A stretch of DNA of 64,000 nt from Streptomyces spectabilis. Lineage in GTDB: Bacteria > Actinomycetota > Actinomycetes > Streptomycetales > Streptomycetaceae. The stretch spans positions 5,528,501 through 5,592,500 of the forward strand of contig NZ_CP023690.1 in the NCBI RefSeq assembly GCF_008704795.1. Reading direction: 5' to 3'. The stretch's first letter is position 1, and every line of letters begins with the position of its first letter. Of this stretch, positions 1 through 7,969 are shown one piece after another. A program made the position numbers and the translations under genes. The notes beneath the pieces were generated by a model, which searched no databases, was not told where the DNA came from, and worked only from the letters and a program-made list of their open reading frames with translations.

Positions 1-1
1 G

Positions 2-1747
2 CGCGACGACGAGCGGGCCGACCTCGGCGCGGCGGGGGCCCAGCTGTCCACCGCTCCCCAGGAGGAGTCCGGGACCGGCTTGCCCGCGCTCGGCGTCATC
101 GGCTGGTTCCGCTGGATCTGGCGGCAGCTGACCTCCATGCGGGTCGCGCTCCTGCTGCTGCTCCTGCTGTCGCTCGGCGCGATCCCCGGCTCGCTCATCC
201 CGCAGCAGGGCACGGACGAGCTGAAGGTCCAGGACTTCAAGGACACCCACACCACGCTCGCGCCGATCTACGAGAAGCTCGGCCTGTTCCACGTCTACAG
301 CTCGGTGTGGTTCTCCGCGATCTACATCCTGCTCTTCGTCTCGCTCATCGGCTGCATCGTGCCGCGCACCTGGCAGTTCGTCGGCCAGCTCCGCGGCCGC
401 CCGCCGGCCGCGCCCAAGCGTCTGACCCGGCTGCCCGCGTACACCACCTGGCGCACCGACGCCTCGCCCGAGCAGGTGAACGAGGCCGCGCTGGCGCTGC
501 TCAAGCAGCGGCGCTTCCGCTCCCACGAGGTGGGCGGGTCCGTCGCCGCCGAGAAGGGCTATCTGCGCGAGGCCGGGAACCTGGCCTTCCACATCGCCCT
601 GATCGTGCTCCTGCTCGCCTTCGCCGCCGGACAGCTGTTCAAGTCCGAGGGCGGCAAGCTGATCATGGAGGGCGACGGGTTCTCCAACACGCTCACGCAG
701 TACGACGACTTCAAGTCCGGCAGCCTGTTCAGCACCGACGAGCTGGAGCCGTTCAGCTTCCGGCTGCGCGGCTTCGAGGGCACGTACGAGATGTCGGGAC
801 CCGAGCGCGGCACGGCCCGCACCTACAAGGCGCACGTGACCTACACCGAGGGCGTCGACGGGCCGGAGAAGAAGAAGGCCATCGAGGTCAACAAGCCGCT
901 TGAGGTCAACGGCACGAAGGTCTACCTCATCGGCCACGGGTACGCGCCCACGGTCACCGTCCGCGACGGGCGCGGCAAGGTCGTCTCCCGCGTCTCCGTG
1001 CCCCTGCTGCCCATCGACTCCATGGGCACGGCCACCGGCGCCATCAAGATCCTCGACGGCTACCGCGACAAGAACGGCAAGAAGGAGCAGCTGGGCTTCA
1101 ACGCCTTCTTCGTGCCGACGTTCGCGGGCGAGGGCAACGGCCAGATGTTCTCCCAGTTCCCCGCGCCCTTCAATCCGCGGCTCGCGCTCTCCGCGTACCA
1201 CGGCAGCCTCGGTGTGGACTCCGGCATCCCGCAGAACGTGTACCAGCTGGACACGCGCAAGATGCAGAAGTTCAAGGACTCCAAGGGCGAGCTGCTGAAG
1301 AAGCGGCTCAAGGTCGGCGAGACGATGAAGCTGCCGAACGGCGCCGGGTCGATCACCTTCGAGAAGGACCTCAAGCAGTGGGCGACCTTCCAGATCTCCC
1401 GGGAGCCGGGCAGCGGCTGGGCCCTCGGCGGCGCGGTCGCCGCCATCGCGGGGCTCGCCGGGTCGCTGTTCATCCAGCGCCGCCGCGTCTGGGTCCGGGC
1501 GGTGCGGGGCGCCGACGGCGTCACGGTCGTCGAGATGGCGGGCCTCGGCCGCAGCGAGTCCGCCAAGGTGCCCGAGGAGCTTGCCGCGCTCGCCGAGACC
1601 CTGCACGAGCGGGCTCCGAGCACGTCGGAACCGGCCGAACAGACCGAACCGGACGGTGCCGCCGACGCCCCTCGGGCCTCGGAAACCCCGGCCACCGACG
1701 AACCCCACCCCACCCCCGATGTTCCTGCCGAAGGGGCTGAGAAGTGA
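2..1747 (+). CDS. resB: Cytochrome c biogenesis protein ResB (5' end outside window)
   Basis: ResB (Ccs1) is the membrane partner of CcsB in cytochrome c synthesis system II; the pair delivers haem to reduced apocytochromes on the outer face of the membrane. The frame is open from base 2, so the true start lies left of the window; the TTG at 80 is only the first start-like codon inside it. Numbered from 80, membrane segments are visible at about residues 20-41, 72-96 and 167-188. A large extracytoplasmic domain follows, then a last segment near 447-466 and a Pro/Ala/Glu-rich tail. The TGA overlaps the GTG of ccsB, indicating translational coupling. Confidence 0.93.
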   Translation, partial: RDDERADLGAAGAQLSTAPQEESGTGLPALGVIGWFRWIWRQLTSMRVALLLLLLLSLGAIPGSLIPQQGTDELKVQDFKDTHTTLAPIYEKLGLFHVYSSVWFSAIYILLFVSLIGCIVPRTWQFVGQLRGRPPAAPKRLTRLPAYTTWRTDASPEQVNEAALALLKQRRFRSHEVGGSVAAEKGYLREAGNLAFHIALIVLLLAFAAGQLFKSEGGKLIMEGDGFSNTLTQYDDFKSGSLFSTDELEPFSFRLRGFEGTYEMSGPERGTARTYKAHVTYTEGVDGPEKKKAIEVNKPLEVNGTKVYLIGHGYAPTVTVRDGRGKVVSRVSVPLLPIDSMGTATGAIKILDGYRDKNGKKEQLGFNAFFVPTFAGEGNGQMFSQFPAPFNPRLALSAYHGSLGVDSGIPQNVYQLDTRKMQKFKDSKGELLKKRLKVGETMKLPNGAGSITFEKDLKQWATFQISREPGSGWALGGAVAAIAGLAGSLFIQRRRVWVRAVRGADGVTVVEMAGLGRSESAKVPEELAALAETLHERAPSTSEPAEQTEPDGAADAPRASETPATDEPHPTPDVPAEGAEK

Positions 1748-2865
1748 CGCTCGCCACGACCCTCGCCGCCGAACCCAACGAGAACCTCGCGCACATCAGC
1801 AATGTGCTGATCTACTCCGCGATGGCCGTCTACCTCCTCGCCTTCTTCGCGCTCATGGCGGAGTGGCTGTTCGGCAGCCGCAGCAAGGTCGCCCGCACGG
1901 CCGCCGCGCTCACCGCGGACGGCGCGGCCGACGCGGCCGCCACCAAGGCGTCGGCGCCCGCCGTCGCCGTGCGGGCCAAGGGCGGCACGGCCACTTTGGA
2001 GCGCCCCAAGGCCGCGCCCAAGGTGGTCACCCGTGCCGCCGCGGGCAGCCGTGACGTGCCCGACGGGCCGGGCGCCGCCGCCGGTGACGAGCAGGGCGAC
2101 CTCTACGGCCGCATCGCCGTCTCCATGATCGCCCTCGGCTTCCTCGTCGAGGCCGGTGGTGTCCTCACCCGCGCGCTCTCGGTGCAGCGCGCGCCGTGGG
2201 GCAACATGTACGAGTTCAACATCACCTTCTCCACCGTCGCCGTCGGTGTCTTCCTGGGGCTGCTCGCCCTGAAGAAGAACGTCCGCTGGATCGGCCTGCC
2301 GCTGATCACGACGATCCTCCTCGACCTCGGTCTCGCCGTCACTGTCTTGTACACCGACAGCGACCAGCTGGTTCCCGCGCTGCACTCGTACTGGCTGTGG
2401 ATCCACGTCTCCACCGCGATCTTCTGCGGCGCCGCCTTCTACGTCGGCGCGGTGTCCACGGCGGCGTACCTGTTCAAGGACAGCTACGAGGCCAAGCTCC
2501 AGAGCGGCGGCACGCCAGGACGGTTCGCGACCTCCGTCATGGAGCGCCTTCCCGCCTCGGCCTCGCTCGACAAGTTCACGTACCGCATGAACGCCGCGAT
2601 CTTCCCGCTGTGGACGTTCACGATCATCGCGGGCGCGATCTGGGCGGGCGACGCCTGGGGCCGCTACTGGGGCTGGGACCCCAAGGAGGTCTGGTCCTTC
2701 ATCACCTGGGTCGCCTACGCCTGCTACCTGCACGCGCGCGCCACCGCGGGCTGGAAGGGCCGCAAGGCCGCCTACCTGGCGCTCATCGCCTTCGGCTGCT
2801 GGCTGTTCAACTACTACGGCGTGAACATCTTCGTCAGCGGCAAGCACTCCTACGCCGGAGTCTGA
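1744..2865 (+). CDS. ccsB: Cytochrome c biogenesis protein CcsB (haem handling)
   Basis: CcsB (CcsA family) moves haem across the membrane and, with ResB, attaches it to CXXCH motifs of c-type cytochromes. The 373-residue protein has an N-terminal membrane segment, a low-complexity Ala/Lys cytoplasmic stretch (about 45-110), then a run of hydrophobic helices. The family's tryptophan-rich WWD region is intact near residues 300-318 (WGRYWGWDPKEVWSF), and conserved histidines flank it (HSYWLWIHVS near 213; HARA after the motif). It starts with GTG in a GTGA overlap with resB. A strong hairpin directly after the stop ends the operon. Confidence 0.95.
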   Translation: MTLATTLAAEPNENLAHISNVLIYSAMAVYLLAFFALMAEWLFGSRSKVARTAAALTADGAADAAATKASAPAVAVRAKGGTATLERPKAAPKVVTRAAAGSRDVPDGPGAAAGDEQGDLYGRIAVSMIALGFLVEAGGVLTRALSVQRAPWGNMYEFNITFSTVAVGVFLGLLALKKNVRWIGLPLITTILLDLGLAVTVLYTDSDQLVPALHSYWLWIHVSTAIFCGAAFYVGAVSTAAYLFKDSYEAKLQSGGTPGRFATSVMERLPASASLDKFTYRMNAAIFPLWTFTIIAGAIWAGDAWGRYWGWDPKEVWSFITWVAYACYLHARATAGWKGRKAAYLALIAFGCWLFNYYGVNIFVSGKHSYAGV

Positions 2866-2879
2866 CCCCGCGAGGCCCC

Positions 2880-2921
2880 GAAGGCCGGTTCCCGTGACAC
2901 AGGTCATGGGAACCGGCCTTC
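2880..2921 (+). terminator. Perfect 14-bp hairpin after ccsB
   Basis: The arms GAAGGCCGGTTCCC (2880-2893) and GGGAACCGGCCTTC (2908-2921) pair perfectly around a 14-base loop, 15 bases after the ccsB stop. No T-run follows, as is usual in streptomycetes. The in-frame GTG at 2894 of the next gene falls in this loop, so that codon is not a credible start. Confidence 0.8.
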
Positions 2922-2950
2922 GTCGTACGGACAGACAACAGGGCGTGGAG

Positions 2951-3580
2951 ATGAATGAGGGGGAACTCGCGGCGGAGCGACGGCGGTTACGCGTACGGAT
3001 CCGGGGCTCCGACCCCGACGCGTTCGGAGAGCTCTTCGACACCTACGCCCGCTCCGTCTACAACCACGCCTACCGCCTGACGGGGGACTGGTCGACGGCC
3101 GAGGACATCGTGTCGCTGACCTTCCTGGAGGCGTGGCGGCTGCGCGCCAGGGCCGACGCGGACGGCGGTTCGCTGCGGCCGTGGCTGCTCGGCATCGCCA
3201 CGAACGTGACCCGCAACCAGCGGCGCGCGGGCCGCCGCCACGCCGCGGCCGTGGCCCGCCTTCCGCGCGCCGATGCCGTCGCCGACTTCGCCGACGAGGT
3301 CGCGGGGCGCGTCGACGACCGGGAGCAGCTGGCCCTCGTCCGCACGGCGCTCGCGAAGCTGCGCCGGGCCGAGCGCGAGGTGCTCGCGCTGTGCGTGTGG
3401 TCGGGGCTCGGCTACGAGGCGGCGGCGAGCGCGCTCGGCGTCCCGGTCGGGACGGTGCGCTCGCGCCTCTCACGGGCCCGGAGAAAGCTCGCGAAACAGA
3501 TGGAACCGCCCGAGGCGCGCGAACAGATGAGAGAGGACCGCACCACCGCGGTCAGGCCTCTAGAGGAGGGCACGCGATGA
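2951..3580 (+). CDS. ECF-type RNA polymerase sigma factor
   Basis: Sigma-70 family factor of the extracytoplasmic-function size class (209 residues). Region 2 is visible near residues 18-50 (DAFGELFDTYARSVYNHAYR, then TAEDIVSLTFLEAWRLR) and region 4 near 140-185 (REVLALCVWSGLGYEAAASA, then GTVRSRLSRARRKL). The ATG at 2951 is chosen because the upstream GTG at 2894 lies in the ccsB terminator loop and region 2 follows 2951 at the usual distance. Its stop overlaps the ATG of the membrane partner gene (ATGA), the usual arrangement for a sigma factor and its regulator. Confidence 0.92.
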   Translation: MNEGELAAERRRLRVRIRGSDPDAFGELFDTYARSVYNHAYRLTGDWSTAEDIVSLTFLEAWRLRARADADGGSLRPWLLGIATNVTRNQRRAGRRHAAAVARLPRADAVADFADEVAGRVDDREQLALVRTALAKLRRAEREVLALCVWSGLGYEAAASALGVPVGTVRSRLSRARRKLAKQMEPPEAREQMREDRTTAVRPLEEGTR

Positions 3581-4509
3581 AGTCACCCGAGAGCGGTGCC
3601 GACTTCCCGACCCCGCCGGAGCGGGACCTTCCGCCAGGCCGCCATCCGCGCCTGAAGGAGCATCTGTTGAACGAGATCCGGCAAGAGAACGGCGACACCG
3701 TGCCGCGCGCCAAGGGCAGGACCTGGCTGCGGCCCTCGCTGGTCGCGGGGGCGGTGGCCGCGGCGGTCGCCGCGGGCCTCGTGGTCGCCCAGCCCTTCGG
3801 CGGCGAATCGGCGCAGGCCGGGCCGCCGTCGAAGGAGACGGTACGGATGCTGGAGCAGATCGCGGACGCGGCGAAGCGGCAGCGGTTCGTACCGAAGGAC
3901 ATCGACGACGACCAGTTCGTCTACATCAAGAGCAAGGTGAGCTTGCGGGCGGACGGCAAGCAGCAGTCCCTGCACGACCGGGAGATCTGGCTCTCCGTCG
4001 ACGGCAAGCACACGGAGCTGCTGCACGAGCCCGCCAACGACAACGCGAACATGTGGATGCCGCCGGAGGGGAAGCCCGTCGAGTCCGACACCGACTACCG
4101 CAATCTGCAGAAGCTGCCGACCGACCCGGTCAACATGCTCGACTGGCTGAACAGGGTGGCGAAGGAGGAGACCGACGGGAAGCCCTTCGTGCTCCTGGGC
4201 GACATGGTGATGGAGTCGCTGATGCCTCCGGAGCAGGCGGCCGCCATGTATCTCGCCGCGACGAGGATCCCCGGCGTCGAGCTGGTCGACGACGCCGTGG
4301 ACGCCGCCGGGCGGCACGGGGTCGCCATCGCCTGGGAGGACGACGACGGCACCCGCGCCGAGCTGATCTTCGACAAGAGGACCAGGCGGTACATGGGCGA
4401 GCGGACCGTCATGACCGAGGACCAGCCGCACGCCGAGAAGGGCGAGGTGACCTCCAGCTCGGCCGTCGTGGAGCTGGAGGTCGTCGACAAGGCGGGCGAA
4501 CGCCCGTAG
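3577..4509 (+). CDS. CU044_5270-type membrane protein, probable partner of the sigma factor
   Basis: 310 residues: a cytoplasmic N-terminal part (about 1-45), one membrane helix (about 48-68, LVAGAVAAAVAAGLVVAQPF) and a roughly 240-residue extracytoplasmic domain. This is the layout of the actinobacterial family named after CU044_5270, commonly encoded next to ECF sigma factors. The ATG at 3577 overlaps the sigma stop codon. A role as anti-sigma factor or signal sensor is inferred only from context; no ZAS zinc motif (HxxxCxxC) is visible. The extracytoplasmic part probably receives the signal. Confidence 0.8.
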   Translation: MKSPESGADFPTPPERDLPPGRHPRLKEHLLNEIRQENGDTVPRAKGRTWLRPSLVAGAVAAAVAAGLVVAQPFGGESAQAGPPSKETVRMLEQIADAAKRQRFVPKDIDDDQFVYIKSKVSLRADGKQQSLHDREIWLSVDGKHTELLHEPANDNANMWMPPEGKPVESDTDYRNLQKLPTDPVNMLDWLNRVAKEETDGKPFVLLGDMVMESLMPPEQAAAMYLAATRIPGVELVDDAVDAAGRHGVAIAWEDDDGTRAELIFDKRTRRYMGERTVMTEDQPHAEKGEVTSSSAVVELEVVDKAGERP

Positions 4510-4551
4510 TGGATGCGTGACGCGGGCGACCGTGTGCGTGAGGCTTGGGCC

Positions 4552-5061
4552 ATGAGCGATGTCAGCGGAATCATCGAGCGGGGGACGAGCCGGAGCGAGG
4601 GGGACACGCACACGCTCCACTGGGTGCTGCGCCTGCCGCACCCCGTGGCTCGGGTGTGGGCGGCGGTGGCCACCCCGGAAGGGCTTCCCGGGTGGCTCGC
4701 CGCCGCCGACGTGTTCGAGCCGCGCCTCGGCGGCGCTGTGAGCCTGCGCTGGCTCAACAACGAGACCCCGGACAGCGCCGTTCACTCCGGGCACATCACC
4801 GCCTGGGACCCGGACGTCGTCGCCGAGTACACGATCGACCTGCACGGGCGCTGCCGGTTCCATCTGGAGCCCGCGGGGGACGCGGGCACGACGCTGCGGT
4901 TCACCAACGAGCTGACCGGCGAGGACAGCTTCCGCCTCGACTGCCTCGCCGGGTGGCACGACCACTTCGAGTTCCTGCTGGACGCGCTCGCCGGGCGCCC
5001 GAAGGACTGGTCGACGTGGAACCTGGACCGGTGGCGCGAACTGCGGGAGACCTACGCCTAG
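4552..5061 (+). CDS. SRPBCC (AHSA1-like) domain protein
   Basis: A single small START/Bet v1-type domain of 169 residues. The characteristic opening is a hydrophobic strand followed by the helix VARVWAAVATPEGLPGWLA, and the pattern of a ligand-cavity fold continues to EDSFRLDCLAGWHDHFEFLL at the C-terminus. Such proteins bind hydrophobic ligands; the specific ligand cannot be told. The ATG at 4552 is preferred over the ATG at 4513 because a GAGGCT hexamer stands 6 bases before it, resembling the leaderless promoters seen elsewhere in the window. The stop codon lies within a bidirectional terminator. Confidence 0.75.
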   Translation: MSDVSGIIERGTSRSEGDTHTLHWVLRLPHPVARVWAAVATPEGLPGWLAAADVFEPRLGGAVSLRWLNNETPDSAVHSGHITAWDPDVVAEYTIDLHGRCRFHLEPAGDAGTTLRFTNELTGEDSFRLDCLAGWHDHFEFLLDALAGRPKDWSTWNLDRWRELRETYA

Positions 5062-5088
5062 GGCCTGTCCGGTGGACAGGCCCTAGGC
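5056..5088. terminator. Bidirectional terminator containing both stop codons
   Basis: A 15-bp perfect inverted repeat (GCCTAGGGCCTGTCC at 5056-5070, its complement at 5074-5088) with a 3-base loop. The TAG of the SRPBCC gene (5059-5061) and the TAG of the convergent oxidoreductase (5083-5085 on the minus strand) are both part of the stem. Confidence 0.85.
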
Positions 5089-6060
5089 CACGCGCAGCAG
5101 CAGCTTGCCCGTCGTGGTGCGGGTGCCCATCAGCTCGTGGGCCCTCGCGGCCTCTTCGAGGGGGAACTCGGCGGTGACGGGCAGCGTGACCGTGCCGTCG
5201 GCGACCAGGCGGAAGGCGCGCTCGGCGATCGCGCGCAGCGCCCGCGGGTCCTCCTTGGCCAGGGTCAGGATGGAGAAGGCCGCCACGGACCGCGCGCCGG
5301 GGAACAGCTCGGCCTGGCCCGCGCGCCACGGCTCGGCCGAGCTCGCGTTGCCGTACGAGACCAGGCGGCCGAAGGTGGCGAGCGCGTCGAGGCCGGCGCG
5401 GAAGGCGTCGCCGCCGACCGGGTCGAGCGCGAGGTCGACGCCGCGCCCGCCGGTGGCCGCGCGGGCCGGGGCCGCGAAACCGGACCCGCTGTCGACGAAC
5501 ACCTCGTCGTAGCCGTACCGGCGCGCGTACTCCGCCTTCGCCGCGCTCGACACCACGCCGTACGCCGTGGCCCCGGCGGCCTTCGCCAGCTGGCCCACCA
5601 CGGTGCCGACCCCGCCCGCGGCGCCCTGCACGAGCACCGTCTCGCCCGCGCGCAGGCGGCCGACCTCGTGGAGGAGGGCGTGGGCGGTGGGCAGGACGGT
5701 GGGCAGCGTGGCGGCCGTGCGCAGGCCGACACCGGCCGGGACCGGGAAGACGGTGGCGGCGTCCGCGACGGCCACCTCGGCGTAGGCGCCGCCCGCCGTG
5801 AGCGCGGCGACCTCCTGGCCGACCTCGAAGCCCGCGACGCCGGCGCCCACCGCGCGCACCCGACCCGCCACCTCGAGGCCCGGTACGAACGGCAGGCCCG
5901 GCACGCGGTAGCCCTCGGCGCGGGCCTTGAGGTCGGCGAAGTTCACGCCGGTGTACGCGACGTCGACGGCGACCTGGCCGGGCCCCGGCCCGGGGGCGTC
6001 GGTCTCGACGGTCTTCAGGACCTCGGGCCCGCCGAACTCGTGGAGCGTGACTGCGCGCAT
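5083..6060 (-). CDS. Zinc-independent quinone oxidoreductase-like MDR protein
   Basis: Medium-chain dehydrogenase/reductase of the quinone oxidoreductase (QOR) type, 325 residues, expected to use NADPH. The N-terminal GroES-like domain begins MRAVTLHEFGGPEVLK. The Rossmann glycine motif AAGGVGTVVGQLAKAAG lies near 147-163, and the C-terminal part is typical for the family. The cysteines that ligate structural and catalytic zinc in alcohol dehydrogenases are absent, which supports the QOR branch. It is divergent from the ArsR-type gene at 6208, with repeats between them, so that regulator may control it. The substrate is unknown. Confidence 0.88.
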   Translation of the reverse strand: MRAVTLHEFGGPEVLKTVETDAPGPGPGQVAVDVAYTGVNFADLKARAEGYRVPGLPFVPGLEVAGRVRAVGAGVAGFEVGQEVAALTAGGAYAEVAVADAATVFPVPAGVGLRTAATLPTVLPTAHALLHEVGRLRAGETVLVQGAAGGVGTVVGQLAKAAGATAYGVVSSAAKAEYARRYGYDEVFVDSGSGFAAPARAATGGRGVDLALDPVGGDAFRAGLDALATFGRLVSYGNASSAEPWRAGQAELFPGARSVAAFSILTLAKEDPRALRAIAERAFRLVADGTVTLPVTAEFPLEEAARAHELMGTRTTTGKLLLRVA

Positions 6061-6086
6061 GCGTGTCTCCCGTGCTGGGTGCTGGA

Positions 6087-6125
6087 TCTGCGTGTTCGTT
6101 CTGCGTGTTCGTTCTGCGTGTTCGA
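6087..6125. repeat. Three tandem 13-bp repeats in a divergent promoter region
   Basis: The unit TCTGCGTGTTCGT occurs at 6087-6099 and 6100-6112, and with a last-base change at 6113-6125. A partial fourth unit follows. The repeat lies just upstream of the oxidoreductase start (minus strand). Confidence 0.85.
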
Positions 6126-6167
6126 TCTGCGTTGAACACTCGGGACTGTATGGTTTTCATCGAACAC
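6118..6167. promoter_or_regulatory. Candidate operator for the ArsR-type regulator
   Basis: GTGTTCGAT (6118-6126) and ATCGAACAC (6159-6167) form a perfect 9-bp inverted pair separated by 32 bases, midway between the two divergent starts. TTGAACACTC (6132) is a third, related half-site. Assignment to the neighbouring regulator is inference. Confidence 0.5.
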
Positions 6168-6207
6168 TCTGCAAGTCCCTGCCCCTCGCGAACGGGAAGG
6201 CGGGCCC

Positions 6208-6534
6208 ATGGCCCCACGCACAAGCCACCGCGCGGCCCCCGTGCACGCGCGCCTCGACGACGTCACCGTGCAGGAGGCCCTCGCCGCGCTCGCCGACCCC
6301 GTGCGGCTGCGCCTGGTGCGGGAGCTCGCGGGCTCGGCGGACTGGTCGCGGGCCTGCGGGAGTTTCGACGTGCCCGTCGGCAAGGCCGCGCTGAGCCATC
6401 ACTTCGCGGCGCTGCGGGCCGCGGGCCTGGTCGAGCAGCGCGACGAGGGGCCGCGGCGGGTGAACCGGCTGCGGCGCGAGGAGTTCGACGCGCGCTTCCC
6501 CGGGCTTCTCGCCCTGGTGCTGCGCGGCGACTGA
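6208..6534 (+). CDS. ArsR-type winged-helix regulator
   Basis: A short (108 residues) winged-helix DNA-binding protein. The core reads VQEALAALADPVRLRLVREL (about 17-36), a recognition region around KAALSHHFAALRAAGLVEQR, and a wing EGPRRVNRLRREEFDARFP. There is no cysteine-based metal box of the classical ArsR/SmtB kind, and only one Cys. It is divergent from the oxidoreductase and probably represses that gene and itself. It converges with the 2OG oxygenase only 6 bases from the facing stop codon. Confidence 0.85.
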   Translation: MAPRTSHRAAPVHARLDDVTVQEALAALADPVRLRLVRELAGSADWSRACGSFDVPVGKAALSHHFAALRAAGLVEQRDEGPRRVNRLRREEFDARFPGLLALVLRGD

Positions 6535-6540
6535 CCCGGC

Positions 6541-7461
6541 TCAGCCGGAGGCGATCGCGTCCAGTTGGGCGCGCAGATAGACGTGCGAGTCGATGCCGCG
6601 CACGTCCGTGCCCGGGTCGCACTCGTAGAAGTACACCAGCGACATCAGCTCCTCGGCGGGCACGTCGGCCGGGGGCGGCAGGACGCGGTGGCGGCCGGAG
6701 CGCCAGCGGCCGCCCGTCCAGCGCGCCATCAGATCGCCGATGTTGATCGTGAACGCCTCCGGGTCCCAGGGCGCGTCCTGCCAGCCGTCGGCGTCGGTGA
6801 ACACCTGGAGCCCGCCCCGGCCCGCCTGCCGGTCGAGCACGGTGACCGTGCCGAAGTCGGTGTGCGGGCCGATGCGGAACTGGCCCGGCTCGGGCGTGCC
6901 GACCCGGTCGCGGCCCGGATACCAGTTGATGTTGAAGCCCCAGGTGGGGTGGCCGGTGTGGCGGGTGAAGAAGTCCTCGGGCTCGCCGAGCGCGGCCGCG
7001 AGCAGTTCGAGGAGCTGGTCGGAGAGCGTCCGCATCAGCCGCAGATACGTCTCCACACAGGCGCGCAGGCCCGGGGTCTCGGCGGGCCAGGTGTTGGGCG
7101 CGAACCACTCCGCGTCGACGGCCGCGTCGCCGGTCGGCTCGTCGGCGGCGAAGGACAGCGACTCCTTCAGGTCCGGCGGGGACGGGGTGCCCTCCGCGTA
7201 GCTGTTGGCCTCCGCGCCGGGGCCCAGCCAGCCGCGGGCGCCCACCCGCACGGAGTACGGCTGTTTGGCCTCGGGGGGAAGCCGGAAGAAGGAGCGGGAC
7301 TCCTCGCGGATGGCCGTGCGCAGGCCGGGTGCCACGTCGTGGCCGGTGACGAGGAGGAAGCCCGCGGTGCGGAGGCCGTCGTCCACGGCCCTTTTGATCT
7401 CTTGGCGGGCTTCGGGAGGGCCGGAGCGCCACGCACGCAGGTCGACGGTGGGGATCGTCAT
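6541..7461 (-). CDS. 2-oxoglutarate/Fe(II) oxygenase, isopenicillin-N-synthase family
   Basis: 306-residue non-haem iron oxygenase. The start MTIPTVDLRAW is the typical N-terminus of this family; a longer in-frame extension to 7566 runs through a terminator and a dispersed repeat and was rejected. The iron site is visible as an HxD pair (PHTDFGTVTVLD, near residue 200) and a distal His in RSGRHRVLPPP (near 257). The segment WGFNINWYPGRDRVG matches the fold's substrate side. Related streptomycete enzymes act on small molecules or in specialised metabolism; the substrate here cannot be assigned, and no biosynthetic cluster surrounds it. Confidence 0.88.
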   Translation of the reverse strand: MTIPTVDLRAWRSGPPEARQEIKRAVDDGLRTAGFLLVTGHDVAPGLRTAIREESRSFFRLPPEAKQPYSVRVGARGWLGPGAEANSYAEGTPSPPDLKESLSFAADEPTGDAAVDAEWFAPNTWPAETPGLRACVETYLRLMRTLSDQLLELLAAALGEPEDFFTRHTGHPTWGFNINWYPGRDRVGTPEPGQFRIGPHTDFGTVTVLDRQAGRGGLQVFTDADGWQDAPWDPEAFTINIGDLMARWTGGRWRSGRHRVLPPPADVPAEELMSLVYFYECDPGTDVRGIDSHVYLRAQLDAIASG

Positions 7462-7511
7462 GGTGCCTATGCTGCCCTCGCGGTGCGCCCCTGACCCGCC
7501 CCTTCCCGAGC

Positions 7512-7530
7512 AAGGGGGCTCCGCCCCCTT
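7512..7530 (-). terminator. G/C hairpin terminator downstream of the PLDc_N gene
   Basis: The arms AAGGGGGC (7512-7519) and GCCCCCTT (7523-7530) enclose a 3-base loop. The hairpin is 49 bases beyond the stop of the minus-strand gene at 7579. Confidence 0.7.
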
Positions 7531-7557
7531 GGACCCCCTTTTCGGCGCTGCGCGCCT

Positions 7558-7580
7558 CGTCCTCAAACGCCGGACGGGCT
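7558..7580. repeat. Dispersed 23-bp streptomycete intergenic repeat, copy 1
   Basis: A 23-base element with core CAAACGCCGGACGGGCT, identical to copies at 54822-54844 and (inverted) 54917-54939. It overlaps the stop codon of the gene at 7579. I recognise this as a very common intergenic motif of Streptomyces genomes. Confidence 0.85.
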
Positions 7581-7881
7581 ATTTTCCCTCGTCCCGCTTG
7601 TCGTCCAGGTCCTTGTTCAGGTTCTTCAGGAACTCGGGGTTGTCGTCGGGGGCGACCCAGCCGCCGCGGGAGCCGCCCGCCCGGCCGGTCGCGGGCCCCC
7701 GCTTCTTGCCGGTGACGAACCAGGCGATCGGACCCAGGAGGACCTCGCCGAAGAGGAGCACGATGATGACCCACACCACCTTGGGCAGATGGCGCACTTC
7801 CTTCTCGGGAGTGTTGAGCACATCGATGAAGGCGTAGATCCACACGGCCAGGACCAGCAGGAACGGCAGATACCTGAGCAT
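7579..7881 (-). CDS. PLDc_N (phospholipase D nuclease N-terminal) small membrane protein
   Basis: A 100-residue membrane protein with two hydrophobic helices (about 4-22 and 36-60) around the motif LPKVVWVIIVLLFGEVLLGP, which is the PLDc_N domain as found alone in many actinobacterial proteins. The C-terminal tail is basic then acidic (GKKRGP, then KNLNKDLDDKRDEGK). The ATG at 7881 is chosen because it starts directly at the first helix and a GGGGGAT element stands about 10 bases upstream; the 30-residue extension to 7971 would overlap the divergent gene's start. Function unknown. Confidence 0.8.
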   Translation of the reverse strand: MLRYLPFLLVLAVWIYAFIDVLNTPEKEVRHLPKVVWVIIVLLFGEVLLGPIAWFVTGKKRGPATGRAGGSRGGWVAPDDNPEFLKNLNKDLDDKRDEGK

Positions 7882-7956
7882 GTGTCGGAGATCCCCCAGA
7901 GAGCGGAGCGCGGGCGCCGGGCGTACCCGGTGACGGGGCCAGGGTAGCCGGTGACC

Positions 7957-7962
7957 GATACT
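7957..7962 (+). promoter_or_regulatory. Putative -10 element of a leaderless transcript
   Basis: GATACT ends 7 bases before the ATG at 7970, and no Shine-Dalgarno sequence is present between them. A transcript starting at or next to the ATG is therefore likely. No clear -35 was seen. Confidence 0.45.
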
Positions 7963-7969
7963 TGACCGC

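Noticed and set aside
1060..3042. 660-codon minus-strand frame opposite resB and ccsB.
   Set aside because: It is a high-GC shadow of two well-identified genes, with no recognisable domain.
7462..7566. N-terminal extension of the 2OG oxygenase to 7566.
   Set aside because: It would translate the hairpin at 7512-7530 and part of the dispersed repeat; the family starts at the ATG at 7461.
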